Positions 1-11,892 of a DNA stretch of 64,000 nt are shown in pieces (within the stretch, counting starts at the first letter, position 1; every line of letters begins with the position of its first letter). Under the pieces are notes generated by a model, which ran no database searches, had not been told where the DNA came from, and worked only from the letters and a program-made list of their open reading frames with translations. A program made the position numbers and the translations under genes. The stretch comes from Clavaria fumosa (lineage: Eukaryota > Basidiomycota > Agaricomycetes > Agaricales > Clavariaceae). The stretch lies in contig OX637801.1 of assembly GCA_951802425.1 (NCBI GenBank), positions 2,852,001 through 2,916,000 of the forward strand, in the 5' to 3' direction.

Positions 1-2099
1 GGTCTCGGACCATTCAGGACGCTGGCGGAAGGGATCGTGAAATATAACACTAAAGGTGGCAAAGCAAAAGAACTCACGCTGCCTATTTCTGGTTCGTTGG
101 ATGTCCCACTAGCCGGTCCCAAAAATGCGGTTCCTTGTTGCTGGGGGCAAGTGAGATAAAGGAGGTGGCTCGGTGAAAGAGGACGCACTCTTCGAGGGCA
201 CGAATATGAGTAGCAAGGGGCACCGTCACCGCAGCTGGAGGCGTAACACTTGGTGAGCATGGTAATCACACCCGTTGGCAACTCCTCTCTCTCCCTGGGA
301 GCATCATGCACTCCATCCTGATCATCCAAGAACATGTAAACATCTTCGACGCCGTCTTGCAGGACTCGAGCTCCCCATTCGACCTCGTAGAAGAACAGTT
401 GACTCTGCAAGCTGCGTGCGACCTGCAGAGCCGCTCGTCTATCGTTTGTCGAAACACCATGGTTGATGAGCAATTCGCGTTGAATTTGTGTTTGAATAGT
501 AGACTAAAGACATCAGTCAGATGTGTCGTATCGTTTCAAATGAGGTCAACGCACAACAATGTCTTTCCCTGTAAAGGCACGAGGATAAGGAATGCTTCCT
601 TTGACGTGCGTGCCTCGAGGAACCTTGTCACGAAGCCGAACGGCAATATGTGACAGCAATGAAAAGTTGACGAATCGTGTATCATCAGGGTCATCCACAT
701 CATCCCACTCATCGTCCTCGTCCTGCTCTGTCTCTTGGTGCAGTTGCAGTTCCTGTGGTGCCTTTCCTTTGGCAGCTGCAACAGCAGCCACTGTCCGCTC
801 GAGCTCGTTAGACCGGCGACCCTTAGGGCTTGTTTCGAGGATTGCTTGGAACGATCCGCTAGCCTCGGGATGATACACATCCTGGACACCAATGTAATCT
901 CCTCTCCCGGAGCTGCCTGGCCGCCTAGAGCTTCCTTGGTCAATTGAAGTGGCGAATGAGGGTTCGCTTAAGAAATGGTTGCTCGTGTCCGATGGGCGTG
1001 ATGACCCGACAGGCCGATTCACGGAACCAGTCCCATATGAGGATGCGCCTGAGCTATCTGACACGGTGCGACCTAGTGATGCAGACTTCTGGTATTCAGC
1101 ATCTAGTCAAAGCGATGTTATTGTACTGAAATCGCGTATGGTCTTAGTGTGACTCACAAATTGACTGCGAGGCTGTGGGCAAATGGTTCGGCAGCACGGT
1201 GGGTAAATTGGGGGCACGAATCTCTTCTGATGAGTCACGAAATGAGGGTGGACCAGCTCTACTATTCGGCACACTCGGATGAAGATTTGGCAGAAATTGT
1301 GGGGTACCATTTGCATGCGAAGTCTGACCATTGTCATACAATCTACCAGCGAATTCGTCATCAGGCTTTTCAAACCTGTGATCGTGGCCAGGAATATCGG
1401 GGGCTGATGCTCCGGCAGGACGTGGCGGTGCAAAAGGAATCGCTTCCGAATGTTGCCCTTCGGGGCGCGAAGCATGAACCGTGTGGTGAGGACGAGGATC
1501 ATGTGGCAATCCACTCCTTCGTGAGTTGCCTCTGTTTGGGGCCGTAGAGGCCCGATAGACGCCGTCAGGAGAGACTGGGAGGCGACGACTGGAGGGCCTT
1601 CAAACGGTCGTCTTATTAAGCAATAATGATGGAGCATAATGCAAAACATACATATCAGAATTGGTATGGGTCAAATGGGGGGGTGGAGCAGTAAGGTCGG
1701 GAATACGATATTGGTCGTGCGCCATAGGCACTGCAGGGGCTGACGTGACTTGAGGTGGTTTAGGAAGAGGTCTGGGGATAGTTCTCGTTGGCGGTGAGGG
1801 GTCTTTGACGGTAGGTAAAGGTCGAGTTCCATCGCGGGCAATTGCTGGGGATCCATCTGTATGATCTTGGTCATCAACGCAGAAATTACATGAAAAGAAG
1901 CCGCACCGCTGGTTGTCTGACTTGAGACAGAGACTGGACTCGCGATGGAGGCGGATTTAACATCGGTAATCGCAATACGACTATTCTTTTCTGGCACTGG
2001 TGGGGGATCTTCCGTATAGCTGGCCCAAACTTGATTGTACAGCTGCTGCAAGTCCTCAGCCAGAGGTTGTTGTCGAGCCTGATGCGTGGGTGCGACCAT
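1..2099 (-). CDS. ROM2: Rho1 guanine nucleotide exchange factor (Rom2 type), 5' part; continues past the left edge
   Basis: Activates the GTPase Rho1 at the plasma membrane in the cell-wall-integrity pathway. The minus strand reads from a likely start MVAPTHQARQQPLAEDLQQ at 2099. A long Ser/Pro-rich N-terminal region follows, interrupted by introns and including an acidic stretch near 700. Then comes a DEP domain with LLSHIAVRLRDKVPRGTHVKG and PYPRAFTGKDIV (about 560-660). Further exons read TNDRRAALQVARSLQSQLFFYE and RVLQDGVEDVYMFLDDQ (about 306-470), then ELPTGVITMLTKCYASSCGDG and PCYSYSCPRR (about 181-290). This order is diagnostic for fungal Rom2/Tus1-type GEFs. The DH, PH and CNH domains that should follow lie outside the window. 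The gene is divergent from TRM140 with 258 bp between the two starts. Exon borders in the N-terminal half are only approximate. Confidence 0.88.
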
Positions 2100-2357
2100 G
2101 GTAGGCTGCAGCAGCCGAAGTTGGCGTGGTCACCAATCAGAACTAGTGCAAGGTCGGATGTGGAATACGGTCAGTTAGAGGCAGGTGGAGTGGTAGGCCG
2201 AGTTAGACGGGTCGTCTGAGCGGCGCACGTTGTGAGAGGGCAGCGTCGCATCAACTTGGTCGGGAGTCTATGGCTATGGCCCCCGGACACACGTAAGCAC
2301 ACTGATTTGTATCCGTGACCCAAAAAAGGTCACTGCCCATCATCCATACAGCCAGAT

Positions 2358-4108
2358 ATGCCAGACAACGAGGAGAATGGTGAGATCAACTTGAGTGACT
2401 TCGTTCTGCTGCAGGACTCGGACTTGAGCGCCCATGCAGGTCTAGTACTACAGGAGAACGCAGCTCCACGCGAATCTTCTGCCGACGCGCCTAAGGCGAA
2501 TTCTTCTATTCGCGATGAGTTTGCGCAAAACCAAGGAGAGTCTCATCTAGCGTTCGGAGCAAGGTGGACAGAATACATCCCGTCTCTTACAAAAAATGAC
2601 AATAAGGCCTGGCTGTAGATTCCTCAAGAATGATGACGATGTATGGCAGCAAAATGCATGGGACCACGTTCCTCCTCCAGCAGGGTACGAAGAATTGATT
2701 GCGACATCACTGGCTAAGCAGCGCATGACTCGAATATCCAACGAGGATAAGCCAATCTACAACGAGAAGCCCTCCAGGCATTGGTGAATTGTCCAAGCCC
2801 GTAGACATTCCTAGCTTCATCCACTCTGACCGCCTACAAAGGGACAACTTTTACAAAGCGAACTCTGGCAATTTTTTCCGTGATCGAAAATGGTGTGTCG
2901 ACGCCGTCTGCCAGTACATTGTTGTCCTTACGAAGCACTCACTTTCTCCTAGGTTGCACCTCGAATTCCCCGAGCTGATGGCGGCAGCCCAGCCTCAGGC
3001 ACGTAAGCTTGCCGTTCTGCCGCTTCTCCATTCTGACATGTACTGCTGATGCCAGGCTGGACCTCAGGTAATTGCTGAGCTTGGTTGCGGTTTGTGGTCT
3101 GCTCAATCGTATCTAACCTTTACAACTGACCTCGTAGAAGGTGCTGGCAACGTGGCTTTTCCCCTTCTGTCTGCGAATCAGAACCCAAATCTAAGGTTGC
3201 ACGCTCACGACTACTCTAGCCATGCCATCAAACTCGTGCAGGTTGGACCCCGATCTGTCTTGCATCAATCGACGCTCATTTTGACAAGTTCTGCTCACGT
3301 AGCGAAATCCACTATATCTATCTCCGCCCGTGGGGAAAATTCACGCGTCGGTCTGGGACATAACATCTCCTGATGTTCTGCCGTCTGGGATTGCACCCGG
3401 CACAGTAGACATCGTCATACTCGTCTTCGTCCTGAGTGCCCTTCACCCAGACGAGTGGATGAGAGCCATCACCAACGTTCATCAGGTCTCCACCCGCACG
3501 CCGCGCGCTCGCTTTTATGTATTTTCTTCTAAATTCACATCCACGCATTTAGATGCTGAAGCCGGGCGGGATCATCCTTCTGCGCGATTATAACCGCTAC
3601 GACCTGACGCAGTTGCGCTTCAAGGCGGGCCGCCTACTGGAGGACAACCTTTACGTCCGTGGAGACAAAACGAGGGTGTATTTCTTCGATCTGGGTAAAT
3701 GTCTCCCTCGTATTGAGAGTCGTCATCCTATTTCTGAGGATCTGACCTGTATCATCAACTTTAGACGAGCTAGCGCTCTTATTCACGGGGTCTCAACTAC
3801 CATCTGGCAGCGCAAGACCCGAAATGGTCCAAACTTCCTGCAGCGTGAAAGTTCCCGGAACGGAAGTGTCCCCCCGTGATCTTAAAGATTCCTCCGCAAC
3901 GGATATCCGGGAAGATCAATCGCCGCCAACAATTTGGTGCACTCAGATCCACGCCAACCTCATTTCTTCTCCAAATTTCCATTCGCATCCACTTTTCTCC
4001 ATCGCACAGCTTGGAGTTGACCGTAGATTGCTCGTTAATCGGAAACGACGGCTGAAGATGTATCGTGCTTGGGTGCAAGGGAAATTTGTTAAACTGCTAT
4101 CCTCGTAG
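2358..4108 (+). CDS. TRM140: tRNA N3-methylcytidine methyltransferase (Trm140/METTL2/METTL6 family)
   Basis: SAM-dependent enzyme that makes m3C at position 32 of the anticodon loop of tRNAs. Start [15 protein letters not shown]. Splicing joins FGAR to [20 protein letters not shown], then YNEKPSRHW to [17 protein letters not shown] and LHLEFPEL. The SAM-binding motif ELGCG|AGN is split by an intron, followed by [21 protein letters not shown]. Later exons give [39 protein letters not shown] and [12 protein letters not shown]. The C-terminus [21 protein letters not shown] is the typical family ending and runs to the stop at 4108. All hallmark motifs are intact. There are at least seven short introns. 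It has no actin-binding N-terminal extension like that of S. cerevisiae Abp140. Confidence 0.93.
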
Positions 4109-4282
4109 CCACAGCTCTATCGATTATAAGCTAATAAGGAATGCCCTGTTGGGTGAGCTAAGACTGAAGCCAACAGGAAATACGATGAGACTCACGGTGA
4201 CAAACTCCATTTCCTCGGTTTCTAAGTCTTTGTCTGTTCGAATATCTTCTATTTAATGTACAATCCGATGAATAGAGGAATA

Positions 4283-6507
4283 TTAAGATCTATACACGAG
4301 TCGGCCGTCAGCATCAGATCCATAGAGAGAAAGGCGGGAACAAGCCGTAAGAAAACCAGCCGTATTGAAGTGGAAAAATACCTCGAAGCTGTTGATTAGA
4401 ACGAAGAAGACTGTCCAGAATATGCCCCAGTACGCGACCCATGGCTGTAAAGGTGTCAGGGTTGGGAAAACGGGAGAAACAAGTGCAGCTAGCCTGCCAC
4501 GTGTTGTGGTAAACAAGGGCGCGGAGGCCAATTTCTTGAGTTACCATGCCACGGTCTGGTAGATGCGCTCAACTGACGATGGGACTAAAATCCTGTCTGG
4601 ACGACTCACGGAAGAAAACGTACGTAATGTTGATAGTCCACCAAGAGAAAAAGCCACCGACGGTCGTAAGAATGACCTATCATGAAGAGTCAATAGGAAG
4701 GCTTTATTATCCAGAGCTATGCACTTGCAAACCAACTACACAAGGTAGCGTATCAGATACGAATGGCTCTGATGACAGTATAAAAAGGGGATACATACTT
4801 GAAAACCGTGGCAGCCCCGGAGGAAACGTTCATGAACAACAAAAATGCAAACGTGCACTAGATGGATAAAATGATGCGGTATTAACCGTGCAATTATTGA
4901 TAGTTAATCATGTCACTTACAGAAGCTAATACGGCAGCCAAAGGCAACCCTTTCTTTGTGCAATAAATACACAATCTCAGGGCTTGATCCTGAAGAGCCA
5001 AGCCATACAGAATGCGCGAAGCACAAAATGGTAGCTTTCCCAGCCAAAAATGCCCTCGTGAAAATAAAATGCTGGGAAGCGCTGAGAAATGCTATGAGCG
5101 TACGCCGCGGCACAATTGTGCGGATGACCAAAGTAACCTTTGATGCCTGTCCGCCTCATTGCGATGACGAAAGGCGACTGTGCAGCATTTCCAGTCACTG
5201 AGAGGTAATACAGCAGTCAAGGACAGGATTTGCGACTTTGAAAGTAAAATTTACCTTTCAAGAGATCGGGATCATTGTATGGTACAATCATGCCCGTAAT
5301 TAGGAAACCGAGGACATAGAAAATTAGGATGCGATAGAAAACACGATGAACAGCCTTCGCAATGTTGCGCCCAGGGCTCTCCGTCTCCGAGGCGGCACTG
5401 TAGCCTAGATAAGCAAATGTAGGAGTTACCGCGATGACGGTGCCGACTACATACATGGCTAAAAACTCCATGCCCTGAAATAAGAACGCGGCTTGAACTA
5501 TGACAGATAGCCATCCAAAGAAGCGATTTGTATGAATATTGGAAAAAAGGCCAGCCCCATTGAATGCGCCTGAGTTTTTCCGATCCTATATTGCATAAGC
5601 ATGCAGAGTGAAGACGCAGAATAGAAAGCATACTCGGAATCCAAGGTGCACATGGTTTGGTGCCCCACCCAGGTTGATGATTAGTCCGAGAAGGATGAGA
5701 CCAGTAATCATGGCTGACTGATTTCATTTCAATAATCGAGTTACCCAATTTTAAGAAGTTACACCTTACTCTTGACGATTGAGAAGATGAACTCGGATTC
5801 ACTGAACCTAAAGATAATGATGCACTCGCGGCAATATTCGTGAAAGTCACATACCTGACTCCGAGAATGTTGACAAGGCATACTAGTACATAGCATGGTT
5901 GTGTATGCTGCCTGGTACTTTGTATTTGGATCCCAGAACGTGATAAGAATCCCAGCAGCCGTGACTTCCACCGGGGTCGTGATAGCTTGAGTCTGGAAAA
6001 TATTTAAGAAGAAACTCTGACGGAACTTGCGTCACACATGCAACGTACATAGAAATAATTCCATCCCACAGCGAAACCAAATGCGGGGTCCACCCAGACA
6101 GTGAATGGAACAGAGCGAACTAAGTAAGTGGTTCAATGAGCCACGCGTCTCTCAGAGAAACTACTATCATACGAGAATGCAATTGTGCCAACCAAGGCGG
6201 CTGGACCAGCCCCACTCAGGGCTTGCCCTGAAAAGACCAGTCCCGATGGTACCCGCGATCTGACAAGATGTTGGTCCTGATCAAACTTTGAAGGGGATGG
6301 TAGACATGCGGCAATCCCATAATATAAAGCCAGCTAATGAAAGGAGAGAAACGGGTTAGGCGAACATTTGGACATGGCGTTGGTATAGGCGTCTTTGAAC
6401 GCGATCTAGGTCTGCGGCGTCAAAATGATATCTGCTATCTTTGACGACCACTGGACACTTCGCGCCCTCCTCGCAGTGCTCGATGGTTTTATTTAGTACC
6501 CTTTGAG
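4283..6507 (-). pseudogene. Amino-acid permease (fungal YAT/APC family), probably decayed
   Basis: Fungal amino-acid/H+ symporter family of the plasma membrane. Recognisable pieces in order on the minus strand are DADDLDRVQRRLYQRHVQM, GTIGTGLF, GQALSGAGPAALVG, WVDPAFGFAVGWNYFY, ITTPVEVTAAGILITFW, GLILLGLIINLGGAPNHVHLGF, NIHTNRFFGWLSVIVQAAFLFQ, ASETESPGRNIAKAVHRVFYR, MIVPYNDPDLLKG, NAAQSPFVIAMRRTGIK, ASRILYGLALQDQAL, CTKKGLPLAAVLAS, NVSSGAATVF, FSWWTINITYVFF and PWVAYWGIFWTVFFVLINSFE. Several introns splice cleanly. However, GTIGTGLF and GQALSG (about 6230) are in different frames with the linking residues missing. The helix before ASRILYGL (about 5020-5090) needs two frame changes. A stop follows the only plausible start near 6490, and the LVYHNT/PWVAYW junction (about 4460) has no usable splice sites. 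No normal C-terminus is found after FLTA. Sequencing error could explain one of these lesions but hardly all. Confidence 0.72.
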
Positions 6508-7244
6508 TCGCTCATAGTACTGACCAGATGCGAAGGCGACTTGGGAGCATGACTTGGGCACGAGAGTAAACCGAGCGTCATCCTGGAGCAAATTTATTCA
6601 CTCTCATCGGGCGGTATGCGCTGGCATATGGCGGCTCTGCACGAGGCTGCACGAATAGTTTGTGATTCCAGGCCGAGACTTCTTCGAAAACATAACTTTT
6701 CCAACACGTCAGTTGGACGTTGGAGTGGCAATTTGCCAAACGCGGATACCTCGGCGTAGAGAAAGCATACATCATCGTGGGTGATTGGATTGACCGTAGG
6801 CTTCGAAGACGGCAGCGCCGCGTTGGAGTAAGGATTCGTGATCTGCACCATAGAAGAAGATCAGCAGTGAAGCAGCATCGAACGTGTCGTATGCTTCATC
6901 ATTGGAATAGTTCGATCCAATCATTGCCCGATTCCAAAGAGCGGCCAAGCACGAACTCCTAGAAAGCGTATCAGCCCTGACCAGTCCGAACCGGCGGGCG
7001 GGTGTCCCTTGCCAGTGGTGCACCCTGGGGTTAACGTGATGAGCCGCACCAACATCGAAAGCCAAGCGACCAGAAGAATTTACACCGAGGCAAGTCAGGA
7101 TGAGACTCCGCGGTATTCATCAACTGCTCAATTCGTCCAGACGGGATATAAGTAATTACCAAGTTGTACTCGAACGGGTCAAGACTCCGGAAGTTTGTCA
7201 CTGTTTGAATCGCAGACTCTGGTCAAACACACACAAACTACGCC
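6508..7244. other. Gap between permease remnant and GPATCH1; no assignable gene
   Basis: About 740 bp. Two overlapping minus-strand open frames occur (6772-7065, and 6594-6851 containing VCFLYAEVSAFGKLPLQRP and DVLEKLCFRRSLGLESQ), which read like protein but match no family I recognise. They may be remnants of a degraded gene or chance. The right end should hold the GPATCH1 promoter. Nothing else is supported. Confidence 0.3.
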
Positions 7245-10200
7245 TATGACGAGTCGACTCAAACGAAAGCTAGGCGAGCTCGGCGTAGACACGTCCAGCG
7301 CCAAGGCCAATGAGAACTTTTGTCTTGTGAGTGTGGATTGCGTTTGATACTTAAAGTGACTAAGAACGGTGCAGATTGGTACACCTCTTCCTCCTCTGGA
7401 GAAATCCAAAGATATTGGGGAGTTTGTGCCGTTGTGGAAACAAGATGTCCGTCATCCGCCGTGTCACTTTCCCTACCTAACGCAACTCGACAGGTGAGGG
7501 ATGAGCAAGGCAGAAGGAGGCTACATGGTGCCTTCACGGGTGGCTGGTCTGCAGGCTACTACAACACTGTAGGATCGCGAGAAGGTTGGCTTATGATGTA
7601 TCCTTGTTCTTTGGTTGATTACTATGATGTAGGCTTTACCCCATCGACGTTCGTCTCGTCCAGAAGTGATCGAGCCAAGCTGAAGGCAGCCCGGCCGGAA
7701 GACTTTATGGACGAGGAAGATCTTGCCGAACTTAGGGAGAACCAAACCATTGTGGACACAACTGAGCAAATGGATCTATCTTGTGGCACTCCAGCAGAAC
7801 GGCGGATGCTGGAAGATGCAGGGAAAGAGTCTGTTATCATTTTTCCGTGGTCTTCGTCGCGGTCTTTGACTGGATTTTAAGCCCGATTACCCTTGCCCTT
7901 CAATCGGCCATGTTACCCCCGCCATCCGATTCTGCTGGGGCACGCATACTCAAGAAAATGGGCTGGCGGCCAGGTCAGGGTATCGGACCGCGCATAACCT
8001 ACAGACAGCGCAAGGCGCAAGACCTGGAATTGGGCATATTCATGGAGGACCAGGAGGGCGAAGATTCCGAAATGAGCAAACACATGTATGCACCACGTGA
8101 TCACCCCATTTTGCTAGTGGAAAGGAAGGAAAACGCGCAGGGTCTGGGATACACACCCGACCTTAATCTACAGCAGAGTTTAGGAAGAGCCGGTACGCCA
8201 AGGGCCATGTCAGGGCCATCATTAGCTGGTAGGACCAGCCACATTTGCTGCGTCAATACAGACTGACGCTACCAACCAGCTGGTTTTGGTCTTGGCGCTC
8301 TAAATGATGCAGATGAGGATGATGTGGACGTATACGATGGCGACGTCAGACATGGCCGAAGCAGAACAGCATACGATGGTTTCGAAGGGGAAGAAGACAC
8401 TATTCGTATTGGGAACAAGCTACATGCCACCGTTGCCAAGCCTGAAAATGTAAGACAGATCAGTTTTTGGCGACCACAGACGCCGTTATGAGCACTCCTA
8501 GAGAGCATCGTCCTCTGGTGCGCCGACTTTTAGCACGCGTTTTGATGGGCAATCCGTCCTGCCTGGGTTTGTGCCTTCTCATGACCCCGTCACCGCAGAT
8601 CTGTTGTGCGTATCTCTTCCCGCTAGTCGATGTTCACGCGTGACATGCCATCTAGATTCCCTTTTCCAGATGTGCCAAAGGGCTGGACTCCTAATCCTAA
8701 GCGTGTGTGGGAGAAATACAACCTAGACGCGTCAAAATCATCTTCCAGTTCTCAGCCCGTCACTCATGCAGAATGGAAGGCGGGCGTCTCAGCGGATGAA
8801 GTACGTGCGACCTCTTTCCATGATTTTTATTTTTATCTCAACATTTTGTTTTAGCGTGGCGCCATCCTTGGTGAAACTCCTCTCCCCTCAGCGCCTCGGT
8901 CCGTCTTCGAGTATATGTCACAAAAAGACAGGGAACGACTTCAGAAATTCGCCATGGCAGTGACACAGTCCCCATCGACCACTCCAGCGAACGCTCAACC
9001 AAATCTGGAAGAACGACCTTCAAGCGTGATTGTCCCGCACACCGAAGCTCATGTCGCGGAAGCCGCGCTCCACGGCTGGCAGCCATTTACGGCGGAACCA
9101 GATAAGCAAGCTCGATACACTGCTTACCTGCAATCCCAAGCATCACCTAGCGCTTCACAAGAACCCTTGAAGCGGAAACTGGGGCAAAGCATCAGTGATT
9201 TCAACAAGGAGCTTTCGGAGTACGCAAAGTCCGCGTTGCTGTTTCGGCCTATCTCCGGATTCATGGGAGGCAAGTTCGCTACTGCGACATCGGTAGAGAA
9301 GGAGCCGATGAGAGGCGGAGGCTTGCGCTTTATTACAGCAGACGACGAACTGGAGGCAGCTGAGGAAACACCCAAGGAGCCGGAGAAAATCGAAGAAACG
9401 AGCCCTAAAGCCCACGCTGCTAAGTTAGGCATGTATGGACCTATGACAAGGGAGGTCACAAAATGGCATCCAGCTAGATTACTATGCAAGCGCTTTGGGG
9501 TGAAGGATCCGAACCCAGAACCCGACCAGGAGAATGCCCCCGTTTCCACCTCAGTCTCAAGTCCTGCCTGGACAGCGGGGTCTGCGGTGGCGGCAGACGA
9601 ACTCGCCAAATGTATTGGAGCCCCCATCACGCCTACCGATGGCGGAAAAGGACCCAGAGATCTGACGAACATCGGACTTGGGGAGGATGACGACCAGGGG
9701 CATGACACGCTGACCTACAAGCGTCCCGCGATGGACGTCTTCAAGGCAATCTTTGCGAGTGACGACGAGGAGAGCGCGGATGAGGCCGACGGCCAAGCAG
9801 CGCCTACAGAGGATGGAGTGGACGTGGGGTCGTTGAGAGTAGATCCCGTGCCACCGTCTATCTCCGGCGCTATTTCTCCTGCTCCTCTTCGCGGCTCAGA
9901 CGCGGCTGCGACCTCAGAGAAAGTTAACGCTACTACTACGTTCAAGCCGACATTCATCCCTCGCTCAGATAGGAAACAGAAGGACAAGGATAAAGATGAG
10001 GGCAAGGACAAGGAGGATAGGAAGGACAAGAAGAAGAAAACATCCAAGTTAAAACTTGTCTCCTTCGAACTGGATGAGGTGGGGTATTCCTTCCCCCAGG
10101 ACGACAAGCCCAAGAAAAAACGGAAAGAAACGCGTAGCAAAGCGGACAATGACACAGATGAGAGTGTGTGGGTTGAGAAGCCCCCACCAGAGGTGGTCAG

Positions 10201-10303
10201 AGCTCTCCCTCGGGATGCACTTTCAGTATCAGCGGCAGAAGATTATGACAGTGAAGTGATAGGACCGCCGAGAGGGAGGAAGCGGGCAATCGACTTCATG
10301 TAG
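7245..10303 (+). CDS. GPATCH1: G-patch domain protein 1 (spliceosome-associated)
   Basis: Nuclear protein found in spliceosomal C complexes. The first exon MTSRLKRKLGELGVDTSSAK ends at a GTGAGT donor near 7329. The next exons give IGTPLPPLEKSKDIGEFVPLW and the conserved block RRRLHGAFTGGWSAGYYNTVG, then TPSTFVSSRSDRAKLKAARPE and DFMDEEDLAELRENQTIVDT, the signature of the family's N-terminal DUF1604 region. The G-patch follows at about 7940-8020: ARILKKMGWRPGQGIGPRIT, with the invariant glycines kept. The large last exon (from about 8855) starts with PLPSAPRSVFEYMSQKDRERL and is charged, with a Lys-rich run KDKDKDEGKDKEDRKDKKKK before a C-terminus ending KRAIDFM. It is convergent with MAK11, with 32 bp between stop codons. 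All domains look functional. Confidence 0.93.
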
Positions 10304-10335
10304 GGTGGTTGATATATTGTTGACGAAATATATAG

Positions 10336-11798
10336 TCATGTCTTGCCGCCATCCTCCGAGCTTATGTCGTGTTGGCTGCCTTCGACCGTGCCCTTCATCG
10401 GCGACCACCTCACCTTCCCCCTTTCCTCACCTTCCTCATCTTCGCTACCACTTACTTCTCCTTCACGATCCATATTCTTTCGCTTTGCTGGACCAAGAGG
10501 TGCCACTCCACCATCCGCAAGTGTCAGGCAAGTCAATCGTGTACCCTTCGTGTCATATGTAGTCACGGGTTCCAATTTCTGTGGTTGGAACGACGCATCT
10601 TCACGAGTGCTGACCAGCGATGCGAGATCATAGACGTGAATTTTTCCATCAGATGAGATAGTGCAGGCGACCAGCGTCGTTGACGGGTTTGGAAATAGAG
10701 AAGTTACTGGCAAACAGACAGAGAGGATATCCACAGCTTTCACTCTAGAGGCTTCCACGGTTAGAGAAGGGCATTAGCATGTTGTATGCCTTCGGATGAC
10801 TTACCGGTTTGAATGTCCTATCAGCTCTGCAATGACTTTAGGCGGTGTCGTCGCGTCTAACATCTCGTAGACAGACGTTTTGTTATCCTCCGCTGCAACG
10901 AGCAGAACCTCGCTGGCTTTGCCAATGCGCCTACAGAATTTAATGTCGTGGATACGGGAGGCATGATTGATTGTATGGAGACGAGTCATATCCTGGGATG
11001 TTTATTGAAGAACCATGACGAGAAACGTCAGAAGGAATGCATACGGTTGAGTAGAAATCTATCGCCGAATGTGATTGGACCACAAATCGTGAACCATCTA
11101 CGGACCATCGCACAAGCTCACCCTCTTTACCAGTGTTTGAGCGTTTAGATGGGGATGAAGGACAGAGAGGGTTAATGCACCTTTCCCTAGCTTCGTGCTA
11201 GCGGATCCTTTTCCCCGCATGAGATCCCACATACGCATGGTTTTGTCCTTCCCGACACTCAGCGCAAGTTTTCCTGACGGGTGAACAGCCACGCTATTGA
11301 CGCGACCCTTGTGGCCTTTGAGCGAGCGCAGAATGACCCAATCGCGCGCCCGGAACAGGCATAGAGTACCGTCTTCCGACGCGGAGAGCAGGTGTGAGGA
11401 TGATGGAAATGTGAGATGGGTGATGGAGCCTATAGGGAAATGTCGTAGATCTTGAGACTGGGTGGACGGCAAAAAGTACCTTCGTGGTGCATCAAACCGC
11501 CAATCTCTTTCCGTCGCCGCAGGTCCCACACCTTGATGATTTCGTCCGCACTCCCAGACGCAAGCCACTTGCCACCATTTGGCGAGGCAGCGACAGCTTT
11601 TATGCACGACACATGTGCAGGGAAGATGAACACAGGTTTCAATTCAAATGCGTATCCGTTAGGCGTCTGGACGATAAATCCATCGAGACCGTAAAGGAGC
11701 TTCTCGTAAGAACCTGCGATAATTTTAAAGGAGCAAGCTTGTTTGGATGGCTCTACATTTGACTGGCCCGGCGTGGTGTCTGGTATACCCTTTGTCAT
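10336..11798 (-). CDS. MAK11: WD40 ribosome-biogenesis protein, Mak11/PAK1IP1 family
   Basis: WD40-repeat factor needed for 60S subunit assembly in yeast; the animal relative PAK1IP1 also binds PAK1. Start at 11798, MTKGIPDTTPGQ. Repeats include FKIIAGSYEKLLYGLDGF, FPAHVSCIKAVAASPNGGKWL with SGSADEIIKVWDLRRRKEIGG, LLSASEDGTLCLFRARDW, LKGHKGRVNSVAVHPSGKLAL and SVGKDKTMRMWDLMRGK. A later exon carries RLHTINHASRIHDIKFCRR, and the last gives VACTISSDGKIHVYDLASL followed by an acidic, Ser-rich tail. The SADEIIKVWDLRRRKEIGGL and GKDKTMRMWDLMRG blocks are typical of this subfamily rather than of WD40 proteins in general. It has at least four short introns. Confidence 0.9.
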
Positions 11799-11892
11799 GG
11801 CGGTGACTAGGACAAAAATTCAATTCAGAATTGCCCGATCGGGAAGTGACCAAAAGGTGTTGGTCGAGAAAGTGAGTTGGGCAAATTTGGAC

